This document shows, piece after piece, positions 13,401-28,800 of a stretch of DNA of 64,000 nucleotides. Both the position numbers and the translations under genes were made by a program. Under the pieces are notes generated by a model. It made no database searches. It was given only the letters and a program-made list of their open reading frames with translations, and had not been told where the DNA came from. Location of the stretch: contig JARHVA010004229.1 of the NCBI GenBank assembly GCA_037957365.1, positions 960,001-1,024,000 of the forward strand, written 5' to 3'. Source of the stretch: Torreya grandis. Taxonomy: Eukaryota; Streptophyta; Pinopsida; Cupressales; Taxaceae. Numbering within the stretch: position 1 is the stretch's first letter; each line of letters starts with the position of its first letter.

Positions 13401-13856
13401 ATATTTATAAAATTTGTTCTAGTGTTATGAATTAAATGATAAAATGACATTGGTATAATAAATATAACTCAAAATACACAACACCATGAAAATTTTATAA
13501 ATTTATCTGATTCTTCTAAATTACACAGTGAAATGACATTGGTATGAGAAACCTAACTCAAATTATGTAACATGCTAAATATTTAATAAATTTTTTCTAG
13601 TGTTACAAATTACATCATGAAAGGACATTGGTATGGATAATCCAATATAAAATATACAAGACCCATAATATTTCAAAAATTTAGTCTAATGTTGAGAATT
13701 GGGGCACACAATGACATTGGTATGGGAAATCTTGACTCAAAATATGTAACACCAAAAATATTTTAAAATTTTGGCTTAGTGTTTCGAATTGTATCATATA
13801 ATAACATTGGTATGGTAAACCTATCCCAAAATATCCAACACACTATATATTTCTTA

Positions 13857-13875
13857 AATTTATCCCATTTTTGTT
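13857..13875 (+). other. Paralogous empty site for the LINE insertion
   Basis: AATTTATCCCATTTTTGTT in copy 1 of the 19-kb duplication corresponds to the target ATTTGTCCCTATTTTGTT that is duplicated around the LINE in copy 2. The flanks also correspond: TTTCTTAA before, and AATTGTGTAGT here against AATTATGTAGT after the LINE. Here the satellite runs straight through. Confidence 0.8.
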
Positions 13876-15017
13876 AATTGTGTAGTCCAATTAATTTAGT
13901 ATAGGAAGCCTACCTCAAAATATTCACACCCTAAATGGATTCAAAAATTGTCCCAATGTTATGAATTATGATATTGAATGACCTTGGTATGGGAAATGCA
14001 TCTCAAAATATTTATAAATTTTCTCCATTTGTTAATTATGACAAATAATGACCTTTGTATGGTAAACTTGACTCAATATATGATACACCCCAAATATTTA
14101 AAAATTTTCACCAAATGTTATAAATTATGTCATGTGATGACATTCGTACAGGAAACCTAATTAAAAATATGTAACACACAAAATATTTGTGAATTTTATT
14201 CAACATTCTAAATTATATGGAATAATAACATTGGTATGATAAACCTGACTCAAAATATCCATAAAACCTTGATATAATGTTTTTGAGTGTTTTTAATTAC
14301 ATCATGTAATGAAATTGGTATGGGAAAGAAACCTAACTCAAAATATGTAACCCCTAAATATCTATGAAATTTATCTTAATGTTACAAATTATGATGGAAA
14401 ACAACATTGGTATGGGAAAACTGACTTAAAAATATGCACCTCCCTAGGTATTTCTAAAAACTTTCCTAGTGTTGTGAACCATGCCACAAGATGATATTGG
14501 TATGAGAAACCCACTAAAAATATGAAACACCCAAAATATTTTAAATTTTTTTCTTACTATTGAGAATTACACTACATAATGACATTGGTATGGGAAATAA
14601 AACTCAAAATCTATAACACCCCAAATATTTCCAAATTTTTTCTTAGTGTTGTAAATTATAGCATTTAATGACATAAGTATGGAAAACCTAAATTATAATT
14701 TTCAACACCCCACATATTTCAAAACAAAATTATGTTTTTAATTGTGTCACACAACAACATTATTATGATAAACCCAACTAAAAATATGCAACACTAAATA
14801 TTTTAAAAATTTGTCCTAGTGATGTGAATTATGTCATGTAATGACATTGGTATGGGAAAACTAACTCAAAATATGAAACACCCAAAATATTTCTTAAATT
14901 TATCATAGTTTTGTGAATTGTACCACATAATGACATTGCTATATGAAACCTGACTCAAAATATGCAACACCTTAAATATTTTTTAAATGTCTCCCCATGT
15001 TGTAAATTACATCATGT

Positions 15018-15107
15018 GACTTATGATATGTAACTCAAAATATGAAACACCCAAAATATTTCTTAAATTTATCATTAGTTGGGGAAACTTGACTTATGAT
15101 ATGTAAC
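15018..15107 (+). repeat. Inserted 44-bp satellite patch flanked by 17-bp direct repeats
   Basis: GACTTATGATATGTAAC occurs at 15018-15034 and again at 15091-15107. Between them, 15032-15075 is an exact copy of 14863-14906 (44 bp), about 170 bp upstream. The matching place in copy 2 (about 35190-35250) has one GACTTAAGATATGTAAC and no patch. This looks like a local template-switch event rather than ordinary monomer succession. Confidence 0.75.
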
Positions 15108-18100
15108 ACATTAGATATTTTTGAAAAATTTCCCAATGTTTTGAATTGCATAGTAAAATGATATTTGTATAGAAAATCCAACTCAAAATATATAACACCT
15201 CAAATATTTTCAAAATTTGTCCCTATATGCTAATTTTGATGCATAATTAAATTAATATGGGAATCATAAATCATATTATACAACTCCCCAATTATTTATA
15301 ATTTTTTCCATAGTTTTCCAAAATGGGATGCATAGTAACATTAGTATAAGAAACCTAACTCAAAATATGAAATAACTCAAATATTTCCTAATTTTTTTGA
15401 GTGTTTTGAATTATTTCACGTAATGACATTGGTATGAAAAACCTAATTCAAAAAATGTAAAATCAAAAATATTTCTAAAATATGTCTGAATGTTGTGAAT
15501 TAGACCACATAATGACACTGGTATGTGAAATAATAGTCAACACCCCAACATCACATAATGACATTGCTTCAAGAAACCCAAATCAAAATATACAACACCA
15601 CAAACCTTTTTTTAAATTTCTCCCAATGTTATAAATTACACAACATAATGACATTAATATGGGAAATATAACTCAAAATATGTAACACCACAAATATTTC
15701 TAAATTTTTCCTAGTGTTACAAATTGTTCCGCACAATGACAATGACACAAGAAAATTCACTCAAAATATGGAACACCACAAATTTTATTTAAATTTGTAA
15801 TAATTTTGTGAATTTCATTACATAATGACATGGATATAGAAAGCCTAAATAAAAATTATATATATAAATTATTTATAAAATTTGTCCTATTGTAACATAC
15901 TGTGTCATGTAATAACATTAGTATGGGAAAATTGACTCAAAATATGTAGCACCACAAATACTTTTTATGTTTTTCCTAAAATTGTGAATTTCACTATGTA
16001 CCAACATTTGTATGGCAAAACTATCACAAAAATTTAACACCTTAAACATTTATGAAATCTTACCAATGTTGGGAAATAAACTATGTAATGGCATTAGTAT
16101 GGGAACTTGACTCAAAATATGCAACAACCTAAATATTTATTAATTATTTTGTAGTTCTATTAATTAAACCATGAAACAATAGTGGTATGGAAAACCAAAA
16201 TAAAATATGTACCACCCCAAATGTTTTCAATATTTTTCCCTCTATTGTAAATTATGCCACACAATGAAATTTGTACGAGACACCTCAGTCAAAATATAAA
16301 ACACCCCAACTATTTCTAAAATTTTATCAATGTTGTGAATAACATTGTATAACGACATTTATATAAAAAAAACTTAATTCAAAATGTGAAACACTCCAAA
16401 TGTTTATTAACTTTGTCCTAATGGTTCAAACTACATCATGCAATGACATTGGTATGGGAAACGTAAATCAAAATATACAACACCTCAAGTATTTTTAATT
16501 TTTTTCCTAATGTTGTGAATTGTGTCATGTAATTACATTGATATGACTAACTTAAATCAAAATATTCAACAACAAAAATATTTCTAAAATATGTCCCAAT
16601 GTTCTAAATTATGATGCAAAATGACATGGTCATGGGAAACATGACACAAAATATACAAAACTAAAATATTTTATAATTTTGTTCAAGTGTTGTAATTTTC
16701 ACCATGCAAAGATATTGGTATACGAAAAGTGACTAAAAATACATAAAACCTAAAATATTTCATAAATTTGTTCTAGTGTTGTGAATTATGTTGTGCAACA
16801 ACATTAGTATATGAAACCTAACTCAAAAGATGAAACACCTCAAATATTTCCAATATTGATCCCAATGTTATGAATAAATGCATCTAATGACATTGATGTG
16901 GGAAATCCCAAATAAAAATATGCAACACCCCAAATATTTAAAAAATTTGTCTTGATTTTTCAAATTGCATCATGTAACAAAATTGGTATGTGAGACCCAA
17001 CCCAAAAAATGCAACATCCAAAATATTTCCTAAATTTATCCTAGTGTTGTGAATGGTGTGTTGTAATTAATTTAATCTAGGAAGCTCAATTTAAAGTGTA
17101 AAACACCAAATATTTTCCAATTTTTTCCCAATGTTAAGAATTTCATGCATAATAACATTATTATGTGAAACTCAACTCAAGATATGCAACACACTAGATG
17201 TTTATAAAATTTATGATAGTTTAATTAATTGTGACATGTAATGACATTGGTATATGAAAATTGACTCCAAATATGTAAAACTCAAAATATTACTTAAATT
17301 TATCTTATTATTGTGAATTACATCATGCAATGGCATTAGTATGGGAAGCCCACCTAAAAAAATTAACACCCCAAATATTTTTGAAATATATCCCATTATT
17401 GTTAATTATGGCATGTAATGAGATTCATATGGGAAACCTTATTCAAAATACATAATACCACAAATATTTCCAAAAAAATTCCTATTGTCATGAATTCATT
17501 TCATAATGATATTGGGACATGAAGATTAACTCAAAATATGTAACACCCTAATTTTTTATAAAAATTTTCCTAGTGTTATGAATTATGTTTTGAAACAACA
17601 TTCATATGGGAAACTTGACTCAAAATAAGAAACACCCCAAATATTTATGAAACTTTCCCTAGTGTTGTAAATTACATCATACAATGACATTGGTATGGTA
17701 AAAATGAATCAAAGTATACAACACCTTAAGTATTTATAAGACTTTTCCTAGTGTTATGTATTTTTTTACAAAACAACATTAGTATGTGAAAATATTATCA
17801 AAATATATGACATCCAAAATATTTCTGAAATTTATCCTAGTGTCATACACTACATGACATAATGACATTAGTATGACAACCATGAATTAAAATATGAAAG
17901 ACCCAAAATATGTCATAAGTTTTTCTCAATTTTTTTAAATATGTAGTGTAATGATATTGGTATGCGAAACATGACTTAAAATATGGAACATCCCAAATAT
18001 TTCATAATTTTGTTCTAGTGTTATGAATTACACCTTGTAACAACATTGGTATCGGAAACCTAATGCTAAATATGCAACACCCCAAATATTTCTAAAATTT

Positions 18101-21100
18101 ATCCTAGTGTTATAAATTATGTCAACTAATGACATTGATATTGGTAACTCAAAGTAAGATATTTATCTCATAAAATATTTTCAAAATTCATCCTAGTGTT
18201 ATGAATTGCATCATCTAATTACATTGATATGGAAAACCTAACCCAAAATATGCAACACCCTAAAAATTTCCTAAAATTTTCATAGTGTTGTTAATTAAGA
18301 GCTGAAATTCCTTTAGTTCAAGAAATCCAACTCAAAATATGTAAAACCCAGAATATTTTCAAAATCTATGTCAATGTTTTGAATAATGACACACAACAAC
18401 ATTGGTATGGAAAACCCATCACAAAATATGCAACTCACCAAATATTTTTAAAATTTATCCTAGTGTTTTGAATTGTGATGTATAAAAAAATTTGTATAGG
18501 AAACCTAATTCCAAATATAATACACCCCAAATATTTCTAAAAATATTCCAACTATTTTTAATTTCATTGTGAAATGACATTAGTATAGGAAACCCACCTC
18601 AAAATATGTAACACCTCAATTATTTTTGAAACCTTTACCAATGTTTTGAATTACACACACTATGACATTGGTATAGTAAACCCAAAAAAATATACAACAA
18701 ACCAAATATTTAGTGATTTTATCTAAGTGTTGTAAATTGAATCATGTAACGACATTGGTATTGAAAAATTGACTAAAAATATTTAACACTCAACATTTTT
18801 ATAAAATTTTGTTTCAAATTGTGACACACATTGACATTGATATGGGAAGCCTAACTCACAATATACAACCCAAGTATTTCTAAAATATCTTATAGTGTTA
18901 TGAACTATGCCACATAGTGACATTAGTCTAGGAAACCCAATTAAAAATATGAAACACCCTAAATATTTAAAAAATTATCATAGTGTTGAAAACTAGACCA
19001 TAAAATGACATTGGTATTAGAAACATTAATCAAAATATGGAACAAACCAAATATTAAAAAAAAAATCTTAGTTTTTTTTAATTGCATTGTGTAATGACAT
19101 TGGTATGGGAAATTGAACATATAATATGCAACACCATAAATATTTAAAAAATATCCATGTTAAAAATTGTGCCACACAGAACATTGTTATAGGAAATGTG
19201 ACATAAAATATGTAATATATAAAACATTTTAAAAATTTGTCCAAGTTTTTTGAGTTACATTGTACAATGACATTGCTATGGGAAAACCAACTCAAAATAT
19301 TTAACATCCAAAATATTTCTAAAATTTATCTAAGTGTTGTGAATTATTCAATGAAATAATATTGGTATGAGAAACTTGAATCAAAATATGTAATAACCCA
19401 AACATGTCTTAAATTTATCCTAGTGTTGTCAATTTTACCATAAAATGGCATTGGTATGGTAAATTTGACTAAACATGTAACACCAAATATATTTCTCAAA
19501 TTTGTCCTAGTGTTGTGAATTATGTATTACAACATTTGTATGAGAAGCCTAATTTAAAATATTCAACACACAAAATATTTATAAAAATTGTCTTGGTACT
19601 GTAAATTGCACTTGTAATTCCACTAGTATGGAAACTTGACTTAAAATATAACTTGTCATGTATTTCTGAAATTTGTCCTAGTTTTATGAATTGTGACATG
19701 CAATGACATTAGTATGGAAAAAGAATATAAAAATATGTGACACCATAAATATTTTTTAAATGTGTCCCAATCTTATGATTTACATCAAATAATGACATTG
19801 GTATGAGAAATAAGAATCAAAACATGCAAAACCCTAAATATTTCAAAAAAATGCCTAGTGTTGCTAATTACACTATGTAATGAGATTGGTATGATAAACC
19901 TAACTCAAAATATGAAACACCTTAAATATTTAATAAATTTATTCTAGTGTTTTTAATTAAATGATGTAATAACATTAGTATGGAAAACCTGACTCAACAT
20001 ATGGAAAACCCCAAATATTTTAAAATTTTATCCTAATGTTGCAAATTGCATTGTGAAACAACATTCTCAAATATGTAACTCCTCAAATATTTATATAAAA
20101 ATCCTTAGTGGTGTGAATTTCATCGTGTAATAGTATTGGTTTATGAAACTTGACCCAAGATATGCAATGCCTAAATATTTCTCAAATTCATCCCAATGTT
20201 GTGAAATATGTAACTCAATGACTTTAGTACAGGAAACCTAACAAAAAAAATACATCACTCTATTTTTTTCAATTTATCCTAGGGTTAAAAATTATAATTC
20301 ATAATTACATTCATATAGGAATCTTGACTCAAAATAAGAACACATTAAATATTCCTAATTAATTTTCCAATTTTTAGAATCTTGACATGTAATGAAATTA
20401 GTATGGGAAACATGACATATTTGTTACACTCAAAATATTTATAAATTTTTTATTACTATTATGAATTACATCATGGAAAAACATTAGTACATGAAAATCA
20501 ACTCAAAAATTTAACACCCAAAATATTTATAAAATTTATCCCAAGTTCCAAATGACATAGTAAAACAACATTGGTATGAGAAACCTAATTGAAAATATAA
20601 AACACCCCATATATTTATATAATTTTTTTGAGTGATATTAAGTGCATCACATAACAAACAACATTGGTAACTTGAGTCAAAATATGTAACACCCTAATTT
20701 TTTTTTAATTTTATCTCAGTGTTTTGAATTATGTCACACAAAGAGATTAGTATGGGAAACTTCAATAAAAATATGCAAGACCCCAAGTATTTATAAATTT
20801 TGTGCTAGTGTTGTAAATCATGACACATAATGACATTGTTTTGGTAAACTTGATTAAAAATGTGATATACCCTAAATATTTTCATACTATGTCTTAGTGT
20901 TTCCAACTACACCATGTAATGACATTGGTATGAAAAACATGACTCAAAATATGAAACACCCTAAATATTTCCAAAAATTATCCCAGTATTGTTAATTGAT
21001 CTATTCAGTGACATTAGTATGGGGAACTTGACTTTTAATATGAAACACCCCAAATATTTCCAAAATTTATCTATGTTGTGAATTTTGTCACATAATGATA

Positions 21101-24100
21101 TTGATATGAGAAACCTGACTCAAAATATGAAATTCCCAAAACATTTCCAAAATTTTTCCCAGTGTTTCAAATTGCATCATGTAATGGCATTGGTAAAAAG
21201 AACTTGACTCAAAATATGCAACATCCCAAATATTTATAAATTTTATCCTAATGTTGTGAATCATGTTACATAACAACATTGGTATGGGAAACTTATCTTA
21301 AAATATGAAAAATTGCAAATACTTTTCATAATTATCCTAATGTTTCAAACTTAACTATGTATTAACATTGGTATGAGAAAGTTAACTCAAAATATCTAAC
21401 ACCCAAAATATTTTTTTAAAATTTGTCCTAGTGTTATAAATAACACATCATAATGACATTGGCACATGAAAAATGACTCAAAATTTAGAACATATTAGAT
21501 ATTTTCAAACTTATTCCTTGTGTATGAATTTCAATGCCTAGTGGCATTCGTATGCAAAACCTAACTCAAAATATGTAACACAGAAAATATTTCTAAAAAA
21601 ATATGAAAGTTTTGAATTTGGATGTGTAAGAACATTGGTATAGAAAACCTAAATCAAACTATGTAATAAACCAAATATTTCATAAATTTATCCCAATGTT
21701 TTGAATCACAGCACACAATGACATCAGTATGGTAATCTTGACTCAAAATATGTAACATTCTAATAATTTAAAAAATATGTCCCTATGTTTTAAATTATAC
21801 TAGATAATTAAATTGTTATGTGAAACCTAACTCAATATATGTCACACCCTAAATATTTTTGAATTTTCCCAAATTTTTTGAACTACACACAATTAAATTG
21901 GTTTGGGATTCCCAACTCCCAATATTCAACACCAAAAATATTTTAAATTTTTTTCCCAGTGTTTCGAATTATGCCATACAATGACATTAATATTAGAAAT
22001 CTAAATAAATTTATGCAACACCATAAATATTTCCAAAAAACTTATGTGTTTTAAACTTCACCAAATAATGACAATGGTAGAGGAAACCCAACTAAAAATA
22101 TGCAACACCCAAAATGTTTTGAAATTTGTCTCAATATTAAGAATTGGATTGCATAGTGACATTGGTACAAAAAGCCTAAATCAAAATGTGTGATACCATA
22201 ATTATTTTTTAAAATTTGTATATGTTACAAATTGTGTCATGTAAAGACATTACTATGGGAAGCCTGATTTAAAATATGTAACACCCCAAATATTTGTGAA
22301 ATTTTCTCTAGTTTTACAAATTAAACTACGTAATGACATTGGTTTAGGAATTTAAACTCAAAATATCTAACAACCCAAATATTTTCAACATTTATCCTAA
22401 TTTTACAAATTGTGCCATAAAATGACAATAGTATGGGAAATCTAACAAAAAATATGCAATGGTAAAAACATTTTTGATAATTTTCCTATTGTTTCAAATT
22501 GAGTCATGCAATGACATCAGTACATGGAATCCAACTCAAAATAAGCCATAACCCAAATGTTATTGAAAATTTTCTCATTATTTAAAATTAGGTCATACAA
22601 TGTCATTTGTATAAGAATCCTATATCAAAATATGTAACACCCTAAATATATTTGTATATTTTCCTAGCATTGTAAATTGTGCAACACAAAGACATTAGTA
22701 TGGGAAATCCAACTCAGAATATTCAAAACAATAAATATTTTTGTCTCAATGTTATAAATTAAATAATGTAATGACATTTTTAAGGTAAACCTAACTCAAA
22801 GTACACAACACCCTAAATATTTATAAAATTTTTCATTGTGTTATGAAACAAACTATGAAACAACATTAGTATAGGAAACATGAGTCTAAATATGAAACAC
22901 CCAAAATATTTATTAAATTTATCCTAGTGTTGAATTACACCATGAAATAACATTGGTATGGGAAACCCAACTCAAACTATGAAATACCACAAATAATTAA
23001 AATTTTTTTCCTAATGTAGTGAATAATGCCACACAAAAAATTTGGTATGGGATACTTGACTCAAAATATGCAACAACCAAAATATTTCTAAAAATTGACC
23101 CAATTTTATGAATTGTGTTATGTAATTAAATTATTATGGGAAACTAGAGCCAAAATATTTAACAACCCAAATATTATTTAATTTTATCTCAATGTTGTGA
23201 AATACACTATGGAAGACATGAATATGGGTAACCTGACTCAAACTATGCAACACACCAATTTTTTTTGGAATTTTTCCTAGTGTTGTAAATTGTGTCATGC
23301 AACGATATTAGTATGGAAAACCCAATTCAAAATATTCATCATCCCAATTATTTATGAAATTTTTCCTAGTGTTCTAAATTATGATCTGAAATGATGTTGG
23401 TATGGGAAACATGACTCCAAATATGCAAAAACCTAAATATTTCGAAAATAAATTAAAGTGTAGTGAATCTTGCTTGAAATGAAATTGGCATGGTAAAATT
23501 GACTCAAAATATGTATCATGATTAATATTTTATAGTTTTTTCCAATGTTATGAATTACATTATGCAACAACATTGATATGTGAAACCTGAATCAAAATAT
23601 GCAATACCCCAAAGATTTAAAAAATTTAACCTAGTGTTGTGAATTATGTCATGTAATTGCATTATTATGGTAAATATAAACAAAAAATATACAACACCCA
23701 AAATATTTTTAAAATTTATCTCAATTTTGTGAATCTCATCATGGAACAACATTAATATGGTAAACCTGACCCAAAATATGAATCACTCTAAAATTTTCTT
23801 AGTGTTATGAATTGTGTGGTATAATGACTTTGGTAAAATAAACTAGACTCTAAATATGCAACCACCCTAATATTTTACAAATTTATAATAGTGTTATAAA
23901 TTACAATTTGAAATGACATTGGTATTGGAAACTTGACTAAAAATATACTACACACCAAAATTTATAAATTACTCCTAGTGTCCTTAATTTTGACATAGAA
24001 CAACATTGGAATGGAAAACCCCAATCAAAATATGATACACCCCAAATATTTCTAAAAATTATCTAGATATTATGAATTACACTATCAAATGAAATAGGTA

Positions 24101-24984
24101 TAATAAACCCTACACAAAATATGTAACATCCCTAATATTTATGTCATTATTCCTACTATTTTAAATTACATGATATAATGACATTGGTATGAGAAACCGA
24201 ATATAAATATGTAACACCCTAAATATTACTAACTTTTTTTTAAGTGTTACAAATTGTATCATGTAATGACACTAGTATGTGAAAATTGATACAAATATAT
24301 AACATCCCAAATATTTTTGAAATTTGTCTTAGTGGTCTAAATTATGTTTCATAACAACATTTACACAAGATACTTGATTCAAAATATCCAACACCATAAA
24401 TATTTATGATATTTGTCTCACTATTGTGAATTGTGCTACATAACAATATTTGTATGGGAAACTCAATTCAAAATATGCAACACCCCAAGTACTTACAATT
24501 TTTTTCCTAGTGATATGACCCATTCCACATAATTACAATGGTAAAAGAAACCCAACTCAAAATATGAAACAGCCAAAATATTTTTTTAATTTGTCCTAGT
24601 TTTATAAACTACATTACAATGTAACTTTAGTATGGGAGACATAACACAAAATATATTAAACCCTAAATATTTCATAAATTTATCCCAGTGTTGTGATTTT
24701 TTCCACATAATATCATTGACATGGGAAACCCATATTATAATATGCAATGCCCCAAATAATTTAAAAATTATTTTTATTGGAAATAGAAATATATAGTGAC
24801 ATTGGTATAAAAAGTCAAACTCAAAATATCCAACACCTTATGTATTTCTAAAATTTGTCCCACTATTACAAATTGTATATTATAATGAAATTGGTATGGG
24901 AAACTCGACACAAAATATTAAATGCCACAAAAATATATATATTTTATCTTGGTGTTATGAATTATGCCATATAACCACATTGGT

Positions 24985-25872
24985 ACTAAAAACTTGACTT
25001 AAAATATGAAACATCCCAAATATTCCTAAAATTTGTCTTAGTTTTTCAAATTTCACCATGTAATGACCTTGATATGGGAAACTTGAACTCAAAATATTTA
25101 ACACCCAAAATATTTTTAAAAATTGTCCTAATGTTTTGAATTGCATGACACAATGACATCATTATATGAAAATTAACTCAAAATATGTAACACCTAAAAA
25201 AATCGAAATTTGTCTGAGTGTTGTGAATTACAAAGTGCAATGACATTGTTATGGGAAAAATGAATAAAAATATGAAAAACCCCAATTTTTTTAAAATAAT
25301 TTCTTGGTGTTACAAATTGGGATGAAAAACAATATTTATATTATAAACCTGACTCAAGATATGTAACACCTAACATATTTTATAAATTTCTTTGTGTGTT
25401 TCAAATTACCTCACATAATGACATTGGTAAGGTAAACCTGACTCAATCTATGAAACATCCAAAATATTCCTAAAATTTGTCTTAGATTTGTAAATTTCAC
25501 CATGTAATAACCTTGATATGGGAAACATGACTCAAAATATTTAACACCTAAAGTATTTTTCAAATTTGTCCCAATGTTTTGAATTGCATGACACAATGAC
25601 ATCATTATAGAAAAACTAACTCAAAATATGTAACACATAAAAAAAATTGAAATTTGTTTGAGTGTTGTGAATTAAAAAGTGTAATGACATTTTTATGGGA
25701 AACATGAATAAAAATATGTGAAACCCTAAATATTTTTTAAAAAATTTCTTGGTGTTACAAATTTAGATGAAAAACAATATTGGTATTTTAAACCTGACTC
25801 AAGATATGTAACACCTAACATATTTTATAAATTTATTTGAGTGTTTCAAATCACCTCACATAATGACATTGG
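24985..25872 (+). repeat. 442-bp tandem duplication (five monomers), copy 1 only
   Basis: Units of about 442-444 bp lie at about 24985-25428 and 25429-25872. Paired landmarks include GAATTGCATGACACAATGAC at 25139 and 25581, and GGTAAGGTAAACCT at about 25428 and 25872. By-eye identity is roughly 90%. The matching part of the downstream 19-kb copy (about 45080-45510) has a single unit. Confidence 0.8.
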
Positions 25873-28800
25873 TAAGGTAAACCTAACTCAATATATGTAA
25901 CAAACCAAATATTTAAAAAGTATGTCCCAGTGTTGTGAATTATTCCACATAACGACATTGATATCTAAAACCTAACTCAAAATGTGAAACACCCCAAATA
26001 TTTATAATATTTTTCCCAATGTTGTGAACTACACTATATAATGTAACTGGTTTAGGAAACCCAATTTAAAATATTAAATAACACAAATTTTTTCTAATTT
26101 TTTCAATGTTGAAAACTATGGTACACAATACATCAATATAGGAAATCTAACTAAAAATATGAAACACCACAAATATTTCCAAATAAATTCTTAGTGTTAC
26201 AAATTGTACCAAGCAATGACATTGGTACAGGAAACCCAACTCAAAATATTTAACACCCTAACTATTTTAAATTTTTTTCCCAATATTATAAAATGAATCA
26301 CACAGTTTCATTAGTTCATGAAGACTAAATAAAAATATGAAACACCCTAAATGTTTCTAACATTTACCCCAATGTTATAAATTACATCATATAACAACAT
26401 TAGTTTGGGAAACCTAACTCAAAATACGTAACACACTAAATATTTATGAATTTTGTTACAATGTTATAAATTACCTTATGTAATGACATTTGTATGGGAA
26501 AGCTCACTCAAAATATGCAACACCTAAAATATTCTAAAATTTGTCCTAGTGTTGTGAACCACATTATGAAATGAAATTTGTAAAAGAAACTTGGAAGTTT
26601 CACCATGCAATGACATTATTATGGGAAACCCAATATGAAATATATAATACCCTAAATATTTTCAAAATTTTCTAAGTGTTGTGAAATATGACACATAAGA
26701 AAATTGGTATAGGACACATCACTAAAAATATAGAGGACCAAAAATATTTCTATAAATTGACCTGGTGTTGTGAATTTCACTCCATAAAGACATTGGTATG
26801 GGAAACCTAACTCAAAATATGAAATACCCCAATTTTTTATGAAATTTATCCCAAAAATGAAAATTGCATTGTGTGATGGCATTGGTATGGGAAAGATAAC
26901 AAAAAATATACAACACTGCAACTATTTTTTTAATGTTTCCCAGTGTTATAAAATATGTCATGAAATGGCATTGGTATAATAAACCCAAACTAAGATATCC
27001 AATGCCCCAAATATTCTTAAAAATTTTATATGTTGTAAATTATGTGATGTAATGACATTGATATGCAAAATATCACTCAAAACATGTAACTCACCCAAGA
27101 AATTCTAAATTTTTGTTAGTATTGTGAACTGACATTTAATAATATTAGTATGGTAAGATTTACAATAAATATGAAACACCCCAAATAGTTTTAAAAAATT
27201 TCCCACTATTATGAATTATAATACACAATGACCTTAGTATGGGAAATCAAACTCAAAATATGCAACACCAAAAATATTTATAAAATTTTTCCATGTTACA
27301 AATTTCATCACATAATGAAATTTGTATGGTAGACTTGGTTTAAAATATGTAACACCCAAAATAGTTTCAAAGTTGGTCTTAGTGTAAGAAACCAAATATG
27401 TGAAACTTGACTCAAAATATGTAAAAAACCAAACATTTTTGAGTTTTTTCCTAGTGTTTTGAAATGTGTCATGTAATGAAATTTTTATGGGAAATCTAAC
27501 TCAAAATATGCAACACATTTGTTTTTTTAAATTTGTCCTAGTTTAATGAATTTTTCCATGTAATGAAATATGTATAGGGAACTTGAATCAAAATATGCAC
27601 CACCCCAATATTTTTTTAAAATTTATTGGTGTTTTTAATTATGTTTCACATTGGTATTGGTATGGGAAACTTAACTAAAAGTATGAAATGACACAAATGT
27701 TTTCAAAAAAATTCTAGTGTTGTGAATTATACCACACAACAACTTTTGTATCAAAAACCTATCTCAAAATATGAAACACCCAAATTATTTCATAAATTGG
27801 TCCAAGAGTTGGAAATTTTAATACATAATGATATTGGTATTGGAATTTAACTCAAAATATGTAACACTAAATATATTTATGAAAATTGTCTTAGTTTTTC
27901 ACATTTTGATACATAATGAAATTAGTATGGAAAACCTAACTAAAATTGTGCAACAACAAAAATATTAATGAAATATATCCTAGTGTTGTGAATTTAAACA
28001 CACAATTATATTGGTTCATGAAAATTGATAAAAAAAAAAATGTATCACCCCAAATATTTATGAAATTTATCCCAGTGTTATGAATTATGTTATCTAATGA
28101 CCTTTGTAGGGAAAAATCCTCTTAAAATATAGAACACACCAAATATTTTTAAAATGTGTTCTAGTATTTAAAATTATGTTATGAAATGGCATTGGATAGG
28201 AAATTTTACTCAAAATATGTAATGGATAAAATATTTCAAAAATTATCTTGGGTTTTGAATTGCACACATAATGACATTGGTAGAGGAAACTTGAGTCAAA
28301 ATATGTAACAACCATAATATTTTAAAAATTCATCCTAGTGTTTAAAATTATGTCATATAATGAAATTAGTATAAAAAACTTTATTAAAAATATTAAATAC
28401 CTCAAATATTTGTGAAAAATTTCCCAATGTTGTGAATTACATGGTGCAATGGTATTGGTATAAGAAACTTGGATCAAAATATGAAATATCCTATATATTA
28501 TAATATTTATCCCAACATCATGAATTTCACCATGGAATGAACCTACTATGGGGAACCTTACTCAACATATTTAACACCCCAAGTATTTCTAAATTTTATC
28601 CAAGTGTTGTGAATTCTATTGTGCAATAACATTGGTATGGGAAGTGTGACACAAAATGTGAAAAAACCCAAATATTTACAAACTTTTTCCCAATGTTGTG
28701 AACTATAAAATGTAATGAAAATGGTCTAGGAAAACTAACACAAAATATGTAATACTATAAAAATTTATATAACTTGTCTTAGTATTTTGAATTACATCAT

